Assembly (NCBI RefSeq): GCF_027570035.1
Contig: NZ_JAKMUU010000001.1
Coordinates: 372,001 to 436,000 of the forward strand
Source: Corynebacterium curieae
GTDB lineage: Bacteria > Actinomycetota > Actinomycetes > Mycobacteriales > Mycobacteriaceae
DNA: 64,000 nt
Direction: 5' to 3'
The notes beneath the pieces were generated by a model. The model was given only the letters and a program-made list of their open reading frames with translations. It ran no database searches and was not told the DNA's origin. Shown here one piece after another: positions 1-7,476 of this stretch; positions within the stretch are counted from its first letter, which is position 1; every line of letters starts with the position of its first letter. The translations under genes and the position numbers were made by a program.

Positions 1-62
1 ACATCGACCAACTGGGCTAAGACTCCGTTAAGGGACATGGTCAAGCAATTACCTAGAGCCAT
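1..62 (-). CDS. comM: ComM/YifB-type Mg-chelatase-like AAA protein, N-terminus only
   Basis: Only the first 20 codons are in the window; the gene runs off the left edge. The reading frame opens with ATG at 62 and gives MALGNCLTMSLNG followed by VLAQLVDV, which matches the usual ComM/YifB opening (MALxxTxSxALxGLxxxxVxVE). The start overlaps the last codons of yraN by 14 bases, implying translational coupling. In actinobacteria comM directly follows yraN and precedes dprA, so context supports the call. ComM is known as a hexameric helicase-like ATPase that promotes branch migration during natural transformation and is also conserved in non-competent species. The assignment rests on a short N-terminus plus synteny. 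Confidence 0.72.
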   Translation of the reverse strand, partial: MALGNCLTMSLNGVLAQLVD

Positions 63-447
63 CTTCGACCCCCTTGAAGTGTTCCACCACAAACCCCGGA
101 CCGTGTGCGAGTAAGGCAATGACGTCGAATCGAACGGTGGACAGTGGCTTTCCATCGAGCCATTGCGCCGCTGCTTTGCGCAGACGCGCTAATTTTTGTG
201 GGGTAACGGCCTCGGCCACCCCGAAGTTGGCATTAGCGCGAGTTTTCACTTCGACAAAGACTATGGTTCCGTCCGCCTCGCGAGCGATAAGGTCTATTTC
301 CCCTACCCGATATGAGACGTTTGCAGCGATAATAGTGGCACCGCGCTCGCGTAGATAGCGCGCGGCGTAAGCTTCGCCTCTTTTTCCTAATGCTTGTTTA
401 TGCCTCGGCCTCTTCGTAGCCAACTGGTGATCTGAGTGAAAATGCAT
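49..447 (-). CDS. yraN: YraN/UPF0102 family nuclease-fold protein
   Basis: A 132-residue protein of the UPF0102 family, which has a restriction-endonuclease-like fold and no firmly established role. Visible family motifs are GEIDLI (residues 49-54) and FVEVKTR (64-70), giving the acidic/Lys pattern of a PD-(D/E)XK site (E50, D52, E66, K68). The basic first 20 residues are variable. It lies between the DUF2469 gene and comM, its standard position in Corynebacterium and Mycobacterium, and overlaps comM by 14 bases. The 172-base gap upstream separates it from the DUF2469 gene and carries a DnaA-box-like inverted repeat. Confidence 0.88.
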   Translation of the reverse strand: MHFHSDHQLATKRPRHKQALGKRGEAYAARYLRERGATIIAANVSYRVGEIDLIAREADGTIVFVEVKTRANANFGVAEAVTPQKLARLRKAAAQWLDGKPLSTVRFDVIALLAHGPGFVVEHFKGVEDGSR

Positions 448-545
448 AGCGGTCTATCCTTGTGCGTCGAGAAATTCATCTGCCCGCACAGAAGACCGCA
501 GCCGGCAAGGTTCTTACAAGAGCCGCACATGCAAAAAGCGCCCCA

Positions 546-585
546 GCTGTGGATAACTTGGCTTTGTATCCCTGTTGTCCACAGC
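546..585. promoter_or_regulatory. Inverted pair of DnaA-box-like 9-mers
   Basis: Two 9-mers face each other in the gap between yraN and the DUF2469 gene. Bases 548-556 read TTATCCACA on the minus strand, the classical DnaA box. Bases 575-583 read TTGTCCACA on the plus strand, the form common in high-GC actinobacteria. They sit inside a 12-base inverted repeat (546-557 and 574-585) with a single mismatch and 16 bases between the arms. This is seen directly. That DnaA binds here is inference; the element could also be a hairpin or a yraN control site. Confidence 0.5.
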
Positions 586-619
586 CGAGGCGCACTTTGT
601 CAGCACCGGCTTGACAAAA

Positions 620-925
620 CTATTCCGGCATTATGAATTCCGGCTTATCCAGCTCCTCGATGTTGACGTCCTTATAGGTAATAACGCGAACGTAGCGTAC
701 AAAGCGCGCGGAGCGGTACATGTCCCATACCCAAGCATCGGACATGCGCACCTCGTAATACACATCAGGTCCAGAGGTATGTGGGATCAGCTCTACCGCG
801 TTTGCCAGGTAAAAGCGCCGCTCAGTTTCAACGACATAGGAAAACTGGCTGACAACATCTCGGTACTCGCGGTAGAGGGAAAGCTCTACCTCAGCCTCGT
901 AGTTATCGAGTTCCTCTGCACTCAC
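620..925 (-). CDS. DUF2469 family protein
   Basis: A 101-residue acidic protein conserved across actinobacteria (DUF2469; mycobacterial counterpart next to rnhB). It starts at a GTG (925) preceded by a clear GGAGG six bases upstream. The sequence has the family's pattern of Glu/Tyr-rich N-terminus (ELDNYEAEVELSLYREYRDV) and a C-terminal RYVRVITYKDVNIEEL stretch. No signal peptide or membrane segment is visible, so it is presumably cytosolic. It sits between rnhB and yraN as in related genomes. Function is unknown. Confidence 0.88.
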   Translation of the reverse strand: MSAEELDNYEAEVELSLYREYRDVVSQFSYVVETERRFYLANAVELIPHTSGPDVYYEVRMSDAWVWDMYRSARFVRYVRVITYKDVNIEELDKPEFIMPE

Positions 926-987
926 GGTGGACCTCCAGGTTGTGGGTTAGCTCGCTTTAGCTTAGCGCGCGGGAGGAAAAATTTTGG

Positions 988-1629
988 CTAGGCACGCGCG
1001 GCAAACTCCGCCTGGGCGCGGCGGACATTCTCGTAGCTCATGCGGTGTTCCGGGCACGCACCTAACTGGGAAATGGCAGCTTCGTGTGCTTTGGTGCCGT
1101 AGCCCTTATGATTAGCCAGCCCGTAGCCGGGGTAGCGCGCATCGAGCTCTTTCATGAGATGGTCACGGCTGACCTTCGCCAGCACGCTGGCCGCGGCAAT
1201 GCACCGCGCGGCCGCATCGCCGCCAATAATGGGCAGGTGGGGCTGGCTCAGGCCGGGGATAAAGAGGGCGTCGGAAAGCACGTAGCCCGGATGAACTGCC
1301 AGGCGCGCTACCGCCCTGCGCATGCCCGAAATATTGGCGCGCTGGATGCCGCGCTTATCGATGTCCCCCGCACCAATATGCACCACCGACCAGTCCACAG
1401 CCTTGTCCTTGATAATGGGAAAGAGCCGCTCCCGCTGCTTGGGGGTAAGTTTCTTGGAATCGGTAAGTCCCGCCAATTCTTTAATCGGCCTATCTGGCAT
1501 CACGCAGGCCGCAATGGTGATCGGCCCACAACACGCACCGCGCCCGGCCTCATCCACGCCAGCTACCGGTCCTAGCCCAGCCTTGCTCAACGCCACCTCG
1601 TAGGTGCGCCGCTGCTTAAGCCGACGCAT
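988..1629 (-). CDS. rnhB: Ribonuclease HII
   Basis: A 213-residue RNase HII, which cleaves the RNA strand of RNA-DNA hybrids and removes single ribonucleotides from DNA. The hallmark GVDEAGRG motif lies at residues 24-31 (catalytic D26, E27), with the further acidic residue D120 in LSDALF. The reading frame is open further upstream to 1758, but the family N-terminus ([11 protein letters not shown]) begins at ATG 1629; this start overlaps the 3' end of lepB2 by 14 bases, indicating coupling. It belongs to the lepB1-lepB2-rnhB transcription unit. Confidence 0.93.
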   Translation of the reverse strand: MRRLKQRRTYEVALSKAGLGPVAGVDEAGRGACCGPITIAACVMPDRPIKELAGLTDSKKLTPKQRERLFPIIKDKAVDWSVVHIGAGDIDKRGIQRANISGMRRAVARLAVHPGYVLSDALFIPGLSQPHLPIIGGDAAARCIAAASVLAKVSRDHLMKELDARYPGYGLANHKGYGTKAHEAAISQLGACPEHRMSYENVRRAQAEFAARA

Positions 1630-2353
1630 CTGAAATTTCTGGGTGGTCCACTCCACCCCAGCGGGAAAGCGGCAAGATGACGCCCTCGACTCGGCCACGT
1701 ACATTATCCACCGGCACCGTGCCTTGCAGGTGGTCGCCCAAGTGTGCACGCGAATCAAGGGAATTGGTGCGATTATCCCCCATTACCCACAGATTTCCCT
1801 CCGGAACGGTAATCGGACCAAAATACTCACCGCCACACGCCTGGGAGCCCGACTTAGGATCCACAGGAATCTGCGGCGGGTCGAGGACGAAATCTTGGTT
1901 CACGGGCTTGCCATCAACCATGACTGAAGGATCACCTGCCTCGCAGCTTACCGTTTGCCCGCCGGTAGCAATCACCCGTTTGACGAGGATATTTTCCCCG
2001 TTAGGCAAAAGCCCTACGGCCGCTAGGGCGTTCTGCGCACCACGCACGATGATGTTGTGCGAACGCTTGATCTGAAACTCGGTATTCCAAGAATCCGGCC
2101 CCTCAAAAACCACAACCTCGCCCGGCCGCGGATCCGAGAAATAATAGCTAACCTTCTGCACCGCAATGCGATCATTGTCGCAGCCAGCACAGCCGTGCAA
2201 GGTCGGCTCCATCGAAGCTGAAGGAATGACATACATCCTCCCCACTAAAGCCTGCAAGAGCACCAGCAGGACAAAGCCTGCCACCACGGGAAAGAGAAAA
2301 TCTCGGGTGCGCAGGCGTTGGGCGGAAGGCCTATTCTTGGATATGCGGGTCAT
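1616..2353 (-). CDS. lepB: Signal peptidase I, second tandem copy
   Basis: A 245-residue type I signal peptidase that removes Sec/Tat signal peptides at the outer face of the membrane. One N-terminal membrane helix (about residues 20-38) is followed by the catalytic serine box IPSASMEP (Ser47) and the lysine box [10 protein letters not shown] (Lys125). The C-terminal MGDNR box ([14 protein letters not shown]) is intact. ATG 2353 is preferred over an in-frame TTG at 2365. The gene overlaps the 3' end of the upstream lepB1 by 23 bases and rnhB by 14. It resembles its neighbour throughout, including a Cys-x-x-Cys pair after the serine box, so the two are a tandem duplication. Confidence 0.92.
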   Translation of the reverse strand: MTRISKNRPSAQRLRTRDFLFPVVAGFVLLVLLQALVGRMYVIPSASMEPTLHGCAGCDNDRIAVQKVSYYFSDPRPGEVVVFEGPDSWNTEFQIKRSHNIIVRGAQNALAAVGLLPNGENILVKRVIATGGQTVSCEAGDPSVMVDGKPVNQDFVLDPPQIPVDPKSGSQACGGEYFGPITVPEGNLWVMGDNRTNSLDSRAHLGDHLQGTVPVDNVRGRVEGVILPLSRWGGVDHPEISDASA

Positions 2354-3134
2354 CGACCCCACCAATGCGGGTAAACGGCCAGAACACGAACTTTACTTTG
2401 CCGCGTACGTTTTCCACTGGAACCGTGCCGTGGAATTTATCCGTCATGTGGTAGCGCGAATCCGCGGAGGCAGTGCGGTTGTCACCCATAACCCAGATAT
2501 TGCCCTCTGGTACTTCCACGGGGCCAAAGTACGGGCCGCCGCATGCTTCCGAGCCGGTCGACTCATCTACCGGATAGGTTGGTGGGTCTTGCACATAATC
2601 TTGCTCGATGGGCTTGCCATCTACCATTACAGCGGGATCGCCTTCTTGACAGGACACTGTTTGCCCACCGGTAGCGATTACACGCTTGACCAAAGTGTTT
2701 TCATCTGGCGGGGCCAAAGATACGAAGCTCAGTGCATCTTGCACACCGTGGATAAGCGGATTCGATGAACGCGGGGAGACATAGTTGGAATTCCAGTCCT
2801 CGGTGCCTTTAAAGACCACTACATCGCCGGGTTCGGGTTCACCATCGCCGTAGTAGGAAACCTTTTCCGTGAAGATTCGGTCATTCGTACAACCCTCGCA
2901 TCCGTGCAGCGTCGGCTCCATCGATCCCGATGGGATTACATACTGCCGGCCAACAAAGTTCTGGAAGAGTCCTACGATCACAAGGACCGTCACCACGACT
3001 AGCAGAGTCTCTAGCAGCCACGGCATTTCCTTCTTCTTGGTTGCCTCTTCGCCTTGCTGGGTGGCGACGCCCTGTGCGGGGTGGGCCCCCTCGCCCTCTG
3101 GCGACTGTTCCTGCGAGATGCTGTCTTTATTCAC
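2331..3134 (-). CDS. lepB: Signal peptidase I, first tandem copy
   Basis: A 267-residue type I signal peptidase. A charged cytosolic N-terminus (about 37 residues) leads into a membrane helix (about 40-58). The serine box IPSGSMEP (Ser71), the lysine box [10 protein letters not shown] and the [14 protein letters not shown] box are all present, so the enzyme looks active. The reading frame extends upstream to 3206, but GTG 3134 is chosen because a TAGGAT -10 hexamer stands exactly seven bases before it, the spacing of leaderless actinobacterial genes. It heads the lepB1-lepB2-rnhB unit and is the paralogue of the following gene. Confidence 0.9.
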   Translation of the reverse strand: MNKDSISQEQSPEGEGAHPAQGVATQQGEEATKKKEMPWLLETLLVVVTVLVIVGLFQNFVGRQYVIPSGSMEPTLHGCEGCTNDRIFTEKVSYYGDGEPEPGDVVVFKGTEDWNSNYVSPRSSNPLIHGVQDALSFVSLAPPDENTLVKRVIATGGQTVSCQEGDPAVMVDGKPIEQDYVQDPPTYPVDESTGSEACGGPYFGPVEVPEGNIWVMGDNRTASADSRYHMTDKFHGTVPVENVRGKVKFVFWPFTRIGGVDDPHIQE

Positions 3135-3141
3135 GCAGTAG

Positions 3142-3147
3142 ATCCTA
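3142..3147 (-). promoter_or_regulatory. -10 hexamer of leaderless lepB1 promoter
   Basis: TAGGAT on the minus strand, ending seven bases before the GTG start of lepB1. No convincing -35 is seen. The spacing places +1 at or beside the start codon. Confidence 0.5.
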
Positions 3148-3256
3148 GCAACCCCATCTCTTATTTCGGCTCTTATCCCCCTCAGGCTTAAAGGATTCAC
3201 AGACAACTATCCGGTTACAATCTGCCGCTTCGAGATAGGAAGACCGGAATTTGGCA

Positions 3257-3293
3257 TAAAAATCCCCTTGCACCCAGCAGGGAGCAAGGGGAT
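3257..3293 (-). terminator. Rho-independent terminator after rplS
   Basis: Perfect 10-bp stem (ATCCCCTTGC at 3262-3271 with its complement at 3284-3293), a 12-base loop, and a run of five T on the minus strand. It lies 23 bases past the rplS stop codon. Confidence 0.88.
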
Positions 3294-3315
3294 GACGGCG
3301 CGCAGCGCGCTAAGA

Positions 3316-3660
3316 CTAGCGACGCTCCTTGATGCGAGCCTTCTTGCCGCGCAGGTCGCGCAGGTAGTAAAGCTTCGCGCGGCGGACGCGGCCACGGCGG
3401 GAGACCTTGATGGACTCTAGGTTCGGGGAGTGAACCGGGAAGGTACGCTCAACGCCGATGCCGAAGGAGACCTTGCGGACGGTGAAGGTCTCGCGGATGC
3501 CGGAGCCCTGACGACGGATGCAGATACCCTTGAAGAGCTGTGCACGCTCGTTGTTGCCCTCGATAACCTTTACGTTTACTTCGAGGGTATCGCCTGGGCG
3601 GAAGGACGGGATATCGTCGCGCAGCTGTGCTGCATCGACCTTGTCAATGATGTTGGACAT
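3316..3660 (-). CDS. rplS: 50S ribosomal protein L19
   Basis: A 114-residue protein of normal L19 length, part of the large subunit near the 30S interface. Family landmarks are [35 protein letters not shown] and the C-terminal RRAKLYYLR. The frame is open upstream to 3822, but ATG 3660 begins the canonical MSNIIDKVD and is preceded by AAAGGA eight bases away. It has its own strong terminator downstream and a 226-base upstream region containing a stable hairpin, so it is probably transcribed alone. Confidence 0.96.
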   Translation of the reverse strand: MSNIIDKVDAAQLRDDIPSFRPGDTLEVNVKVIEGNNERAQLFKGICIRRQGSGIRETFTVRKVSFGIGVERTFPVHSPNLESIKVSRRGRVRRAKLYYLRDLRGKKARIKERR

Positions 3661-3763
3661 GCCAATATTCCTTTTCAGTTTGGGACAGAGGACCCTAGCG
3701 GCGTGATGCCTAACCGGTTCGTGCCCGTTACATAGAACGATGCACCATTTTTCCATAGGTGCC

Positions 3764-3801
3764 GGCGGGAACCAAATTCCGATTCGTTCTAGATTCCCGC
3801 C
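3764..3801 (-). promoter_or_regulatory. Hairpin in the tex-rplS gap, terminator or rplS leader element
   Basis: Perfect 8-bp inverted repeat GGCGGGAA/TTCCCGCC (3764-3771 and 3794-3801) with a 22-base loop. It lies about 100 bases before the rplS start. There is no T-run after it, so it is a poor intrinsic terminator for tex; it may be a structured leader. A TATGTA -10-like hexamer follows at 3727-3732 on the minus strand. Confidence 0.4.
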
Positions 3802-3886
3802 CGAGCAGGTCCAAGCTCCCACTGCCCTAGACGATGTGAGTTACAAAATGGCAGCGGCACGGCTAGCCCACGGTAGTTGCAGGAGG

Positions 3887-6208
3887 TTAGAATCCTGCCT
3901 TCTTCAAGGCATCGGCCATGGCGCCTCCTGGTCCACCCGTGCGTCCGCGCGAGCCACCTCGGGATCCGCCACTGGACTTGTGTCCGGAGCGCTTTCTTTC
4001 TCCCCTGCCTCCGGGCTTCGCGGAACCGCGTGGCCCATCGCCGCGGCGCTTCGGAGCCGGCTGCCCCGGTTCATCGTCTAGACGCAGAGACAGACCAATG
4101 CGCTGGCGCTCGACGTCAACCTCCATCACCTTTACCTTGACCACCTGGCCAGAGCGCACAATCTCATGGGGATCAGAGACAAATTTATGGCTCATCGCAG
4201 AAACGTGGACGAGACCATCCTGATGTACTCCAACGTCCACAAACGCGCCGAAGGCCGCCACGTTAGTAACCGTGCCCTCAAGAATCATGCCTGGGGTGAG
4301 GTCAGATACCTTATGCACACCTTCTTTAAAGGTAGCGGTCTTAAATTCTGGACGCGGGTCCCGGCCGGGCTTATCCAGCTCGGCGATGATATCGCTTACC
4401 GTCGGGATACCAAAGGTCTCATCCGCAAAGTCTGCTGGCGAAAGCTTGCTAAGCACGCGAGTATTACCTATAAGCTCAGAAATTCCCAGCCCAGTCTTTT
4501 CCGCAATGCGAGCGACAACGGGATAGGCCTCGGGGTGCACGGCGGAGGCATCTAGCGGATCGGTACCGCCATTAATGCGCAGGAAACCGGCGGACTGTTC
4601 AAATGCCTTAGGTCCGAGACGCGGCACCTTCTTCAATTCCTTGCGGGAAGCAAAGGAGCCATTGTCGTTACGATAAGCCACAATATTGGCGGCGATGGTG
4701 GAATTAACGCCGGCCACGCGCTCCAGCAGCGGAACCGACGCAGTATTGAGATCAACGCCCACGCCATTGACCGCGCTTTCTACGACACCGTCGAGTGTGC
4801 GGGCGAGCGCAGTCTGGTTGACATCGTGCTGGTACTGCCCCACGCCGATGGCTTTGGGATCAATCTTCACCAGCTCAGCTAGGGGGTCCTGTAGGCGACG
4901 GGCAATAGAAACCGCCCCGCGCAAAGAGACATCCATTTCGGGGAATTCCTCTGCGGCCAGTTGCGAGGCAGAATACACCGAGGCGCCGGATTCAGATACC
5001 ACTACCGGCGTAGGACGTTGACCGCCGGCTTGCTTGATAAGGTCAGCAATTTCTTGGGCGAGCTTTTCAGTCTCGCGGGATGCGGTACCATTTCCGACGG
5101 CCATCAGGTCCACGGAATGCTGAGCGCACAGGGTAGATAGTTCCTGCACTGCCTGGCTCCACTGATTCTGTGGCTGGTGCGGGTAGACGATAGCGGTATT
5201 AAGCACCTTGCCTGTCTTATCGATCACCGCGCACTTGACGCCATTACGGTAGCCCGGATCCAAGCCGATAGTAGCCCGCTGGCCGGCCGGAGCAGCGAGT
5301 AGTACATCGCGCAGGTTGGTGGCGAAGATCTTGAGCGCACCCTCCTCCGCAATCTCTTTCAAGCGCATGCGCACATCCAGGCTAGAGGAAATATAGAGTT
5401 TGGTGCGCCAGCCCCAATGGACGGCATCGGCAAGCCATTTGGAGGAGTGATCCAGCTCAAACCGGGAGGCGATAACGTCTTCATAGTCGGCGTCATCTCC
5501 GGCATCAAGCTGCAGCTGCAGCACACCCTCATTCTCGCCGCGCAAGAGCGCCAGGATACGGTGCGAAGGCAACTTGTGGAAAGGCTCGTTGAAGTCAAAG
5601 TAGTCCTTGAATTTTGCTCCCTCGGCCTCTTTTCCTTCGACGACGTGCGAGCCCATGGTGCCCTCGGCGAACATTCGCTCACGCACCTCACCTACGAGAT
5701 CAGGGTCGAGGGCGAAGCGATCCACCAGAATGGCGCGCGCGCCGTCGAGGGCCTTCTTGACGTCCTCAAAGCCTTCAGTGACAAAGGCCTGCGCCAGCTC
5801 TTCTGGGGTTGCTTTGGGATCCGCGATGAGCTTATCGGTCAGCTCCTCAAGGCCGGCCTCGCGGGCAATATCGGCCTTGGTCTTGCGGCGCTTCTTATAC
5901 GGCAGGTACAAGTCCTCCAAACGCGCCTTGGTCTCGCAGGCAAGGATTTGTTCCTTGAGGGCGTCGGAAAGCTTGCCCTGCTCCTCAATCGCAGCAAGGA
6001 TGGTCTCTTTGCGCTCGTGCAATTCCTTCAGGTAGTTTGCGCGCTCTTCAAGGGTACGCAGCTGGGAATCATCCAGCCCGCCGGTGGCTTCCTTGCGGTA
6101 GCGAGCGATAAACGGAACGGTATTGCCCTCCGCAAGCAGCTGCAACGCGGTAGAAACCTGCGATTCCTTGACGTTGAGCTCGGCGGCGATGGTGGCCGCA
6201 ATATTCAC
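3887..6208 (-). CDS. tex: Tex family RNA-binding transcription accessory protein
   Basis: A 773-residue Tex protein, a cytosolic nucleic-acid-binding factor conserved in bacteria (related to eukaryotic Spt6). Order of regions: N-terminal helical part with VPFIARYRKEATGGLDD (about 31-47), a YqgF/RNase H-like domain opening at IGLDPGYRNG (about 317), a helix-hairpin-helix region (VNLNTAS-type, about 480-560) and an S1 RNA-binding domain (GTVTNVAAFGAFVDVG, about 640-710). A Lys/Arg/Gly-rich tail of about 50 residues follows, longer than in many relatives and probably a nucleic-acid contact. It starts at GTG 6208 with GAGGAG five bases before it. It stands between rplS and an unknown membrane protein. 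Confidence 0.95.
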   Translation of the reverse strand: MNIAATIAAELNVKESQVSTALQLLAEGNTVPFIARYRKEATGGLDDSQLRTLEERANYLKELHERKETILAAIEEQGKLSDALKEQILACETKARLEDLYLPYKKRRKTKADIAREAGLEELTDKLIADPKATPEELAQAFVTEGFEDVKKALDGARAILVDRFALDPDLVGEVRERMFAEGTMGSHVVEGKEAEGAKFKDYFDFNEPFHKLPSHRILALLRGENEGVLQLQLDAGDDADYEDVIASRFELDHSSKWLADAVHWGWRTKLYISSSLDVRMRLKEIAEEGALKIFATNLRDVLLAAPAGQRATIGLDPGYRNGVKCAVIDKTGKVLNTAIVYPHQPQNQWSQAVQELSTLCAQHSVDLMAVGNGTASRETEKLAQEIADLIKQAGGQRPTPVVVSESGASVYSASQLAAEEFPEMDVSLRGAVSIARRLQDPLAELVKIDPKAIGVGQYQHDVNQTALARTLDGVVESAVNGVGVDLNTASVPLLERVAGVNSTIAANIVAYRNDNGSFASRKELKKVPRLGPKAFEQSAGFLRINGGTDPLDASAVHPEAYPVVARIAEKTGLGISELIGNTRVLSKLSPADFADETFGIPTVSDIIAELDKPGRDPRPEFKTATFKEGVHKVSDLTPGMILEGTVTNVAAFGAFVDVGVHQDGLVHVSAMSHKFVSDPHEIVRSGQVVKVKVMEVDVERQRIGLSLRLDDEPGQPAPKRRGDGPRGSAKPGGRGERKRSGHKSSGGSRGGSRGRTGGPGGAMADALKKAGF

Positions 6209-6308
6209 GTGGTCTCCTCACTCTTTCTCGAGGTTTGGGATTAGACCCACCTAATCTACCGCACGGGGTGCACACCGCTTTCGCTTGCCGACGCCCCCCT
6301 TCAAACAC

Positions 6309-6342
6309 AAAATCTCCTTTCCCGAAAAGGAAAGGAGATTTT
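6309..6342 (-). terminator. Rho-independent terminator after the 6351-6995 gene
   Basis: Perfect 14-bp stem (AAAATCTCCTTTCC at 6309-6322, complement at 6329-6342) closing a 6-base loop; A and T runs on both sides mean it can act in both directions. It lies 8 bases past the stop codon. Confidence 0.9.
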
Positions 6343-6350
6343 GCGGGTGC

Positions 6351-6995
6351 TTAGTAAATGACCACGCGGGCGTTATCTCCACCGGAGCAAGTAACGCTCG
6401 AAGAGCTGCCAGAGCAGTACATGGTGTAGGTGCCACCAGTAACTGGCGAATAAACGCTCAAGGTTGCGCCGGTTCCACCTCCGGCGACCCAGTTATTCAT
6501 AAACGCGGTATAAACGTTGCCGGCAAAGCTATTAGAAGTCTTTTTTGTAGCCGCATAGTAGCTGGTGTAGTCGCCCCAGGAATGACCGTTGCTGCTACCG
6601 GAAGAAGCCGCCTGGGCAGGCGCCGGCGCTGGCGCATCCTTAGTCTTAGTCACCGTAACTGGGCCCGAATCTTCCTCCTTAGAGTCGTCCTTGGAAGAAG
6701 TAGAGCCAGAGTGCTTGCCAGAGCCGGAATCGCTATTCGAATCCGCCTGCTGGAATTGGCTATCTGCGGCAGCGCTGGTCGTAGCATCGCTCTTGTTATT
6801 GGTCACGAACATAATGACCATGGCAGCTACCGCAATAAGCGCGACGATACCTGCGATAATTGCGGCTATCGTAGCGCCGCTTACCCCACCGCCCTGCTGC
6901 GGCTGGGAATAATACTGCTGGTTGTACTGGGGTGGCTGCTGGCTGTATCCACCGAAATTATTGCCACTAGGATTATTGCCATTAGGAGCCGTCAT
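6351..6995 (-). CDS. Ser/Gly-rich single-pass membrane protein, unknown function
   Basis: A 214-residue protein I cannot assign. A Gln/Tyr/Pro/Gly-rich cytosolic N-terminus (1-38) precedes one membrane helix (about 39-64, IAAIIAGIVALIAVAAMVIMF). A long low-complexity Ser/Asp/Lys linker (about 66-110) and a Pro/Ala stretch (118-130) follow. The last 75 residues form a compact extracytoplasmic domain with two cysteines (TMYC and VTC, probably a disulfide) ending in GGDNARVVIY. From memory, similar small C-terminal domains occur on other corynebacterial membrane proteins, including Ser/Thr kinases; this is not checked. The gene is monocistronic, with a strong terminator. Confidence 0.75.
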   Translation of the reverse strand: MTAPNGNNPSGNNFGGYSQQPPQYNQQYYSQPQQGGGVSGATIAAIIAGIVALIAVAAMVIMFVTNNKSDATTSAAADSQFQQADSNSDSGSGKHSGSTSSKDDSKEEDSGPVTVTKTKDAPAPAPAQAASSGSSNGHSWGDYTSYYAATKKTSNSFAGNVYTAFMNNWVAGGGTGATLSVYSPVTGGTYTMYCSGSSSSVTCSGGDNARVVIY

Positions 6996-7098
6996 TAGAA
7001 AGGAACCACCTTGGGAATAGGAAGTTGAAGGGAGATGTCTCCTTTACTATAGCCCTAAAGGGCCCGCACACAGCAGTTGCGGCAGGAAAAGCAACTAT

Positions 7099-7476
7099 TT
7101 ATTTGGTTGCCTCCGCGCGCCATACCGCTGGGATGCCAAGACCCATTTCTGTAAATCCGATTTCCGCGCTGCCCAACCACGGCGCGCCTGCAGGTAGACA
7201 GTCCGCCACTGTGGATGCTGCGGCGGCCAGCGGTTGTGTGGTCTCACCATTGACGATGATCCGCCATAGCGGAATTTCCTGGGGAATAGTCCCGAATTGG
7301 AAGAGATATTCCTGTGCCAAGGGGGCATCGTTTGGGCACGACTCCGCAACCTGTATCGCGAAGATGCTCACTGGGTGGAAGCCGCGGGCGCTTAGCTCCT
7401 GCGGGAGCGTCGCAAGAATGTCTTGCCACGCTTGGGATTCTAGAAGCACGGAGAGATCTGCGCTGACCTGCATCAT
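7099..7476 (-). CDS. Unknown 125-residue protein coupled to trmD
   Basis: I do not recognise this protein. It is 125 residues, mildly acidic and Ala/Pro-rich, with no signal peptide or membrane helix. Its ATG start at 7476 overlaps the stop of trmD by four bases, so it is the last gene of the rimM-trmD unit and is translationally coupled. The C-terminal half (WLGSAEIGFTEMGLGIPAVW) is the most structured part. The tight coupling and lack of stops over the frame argue that it is real; no function can be inferred beyond co-expression with tRNA and ribosome maturation genes. Confidence 0.7.
   Translation of the reverse strand: MMQVSADLSVLLESQAWQDILATLPQELSARGFHPVSIFAIQVAESCPNDAPLAQEYLFQFGTIPQEIPLWRIIVNGETTQPLAAAASTVADCLPAGAPWLGSAEIGFTEMGLGIPAVWRAEATK

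Noticed and set aside
575-991. 138-codon plus-strand frame across the DUF2469 gene
   Set aside because: It is the antisense of a well-conserved gene and has no ribosome site or family resemblance.
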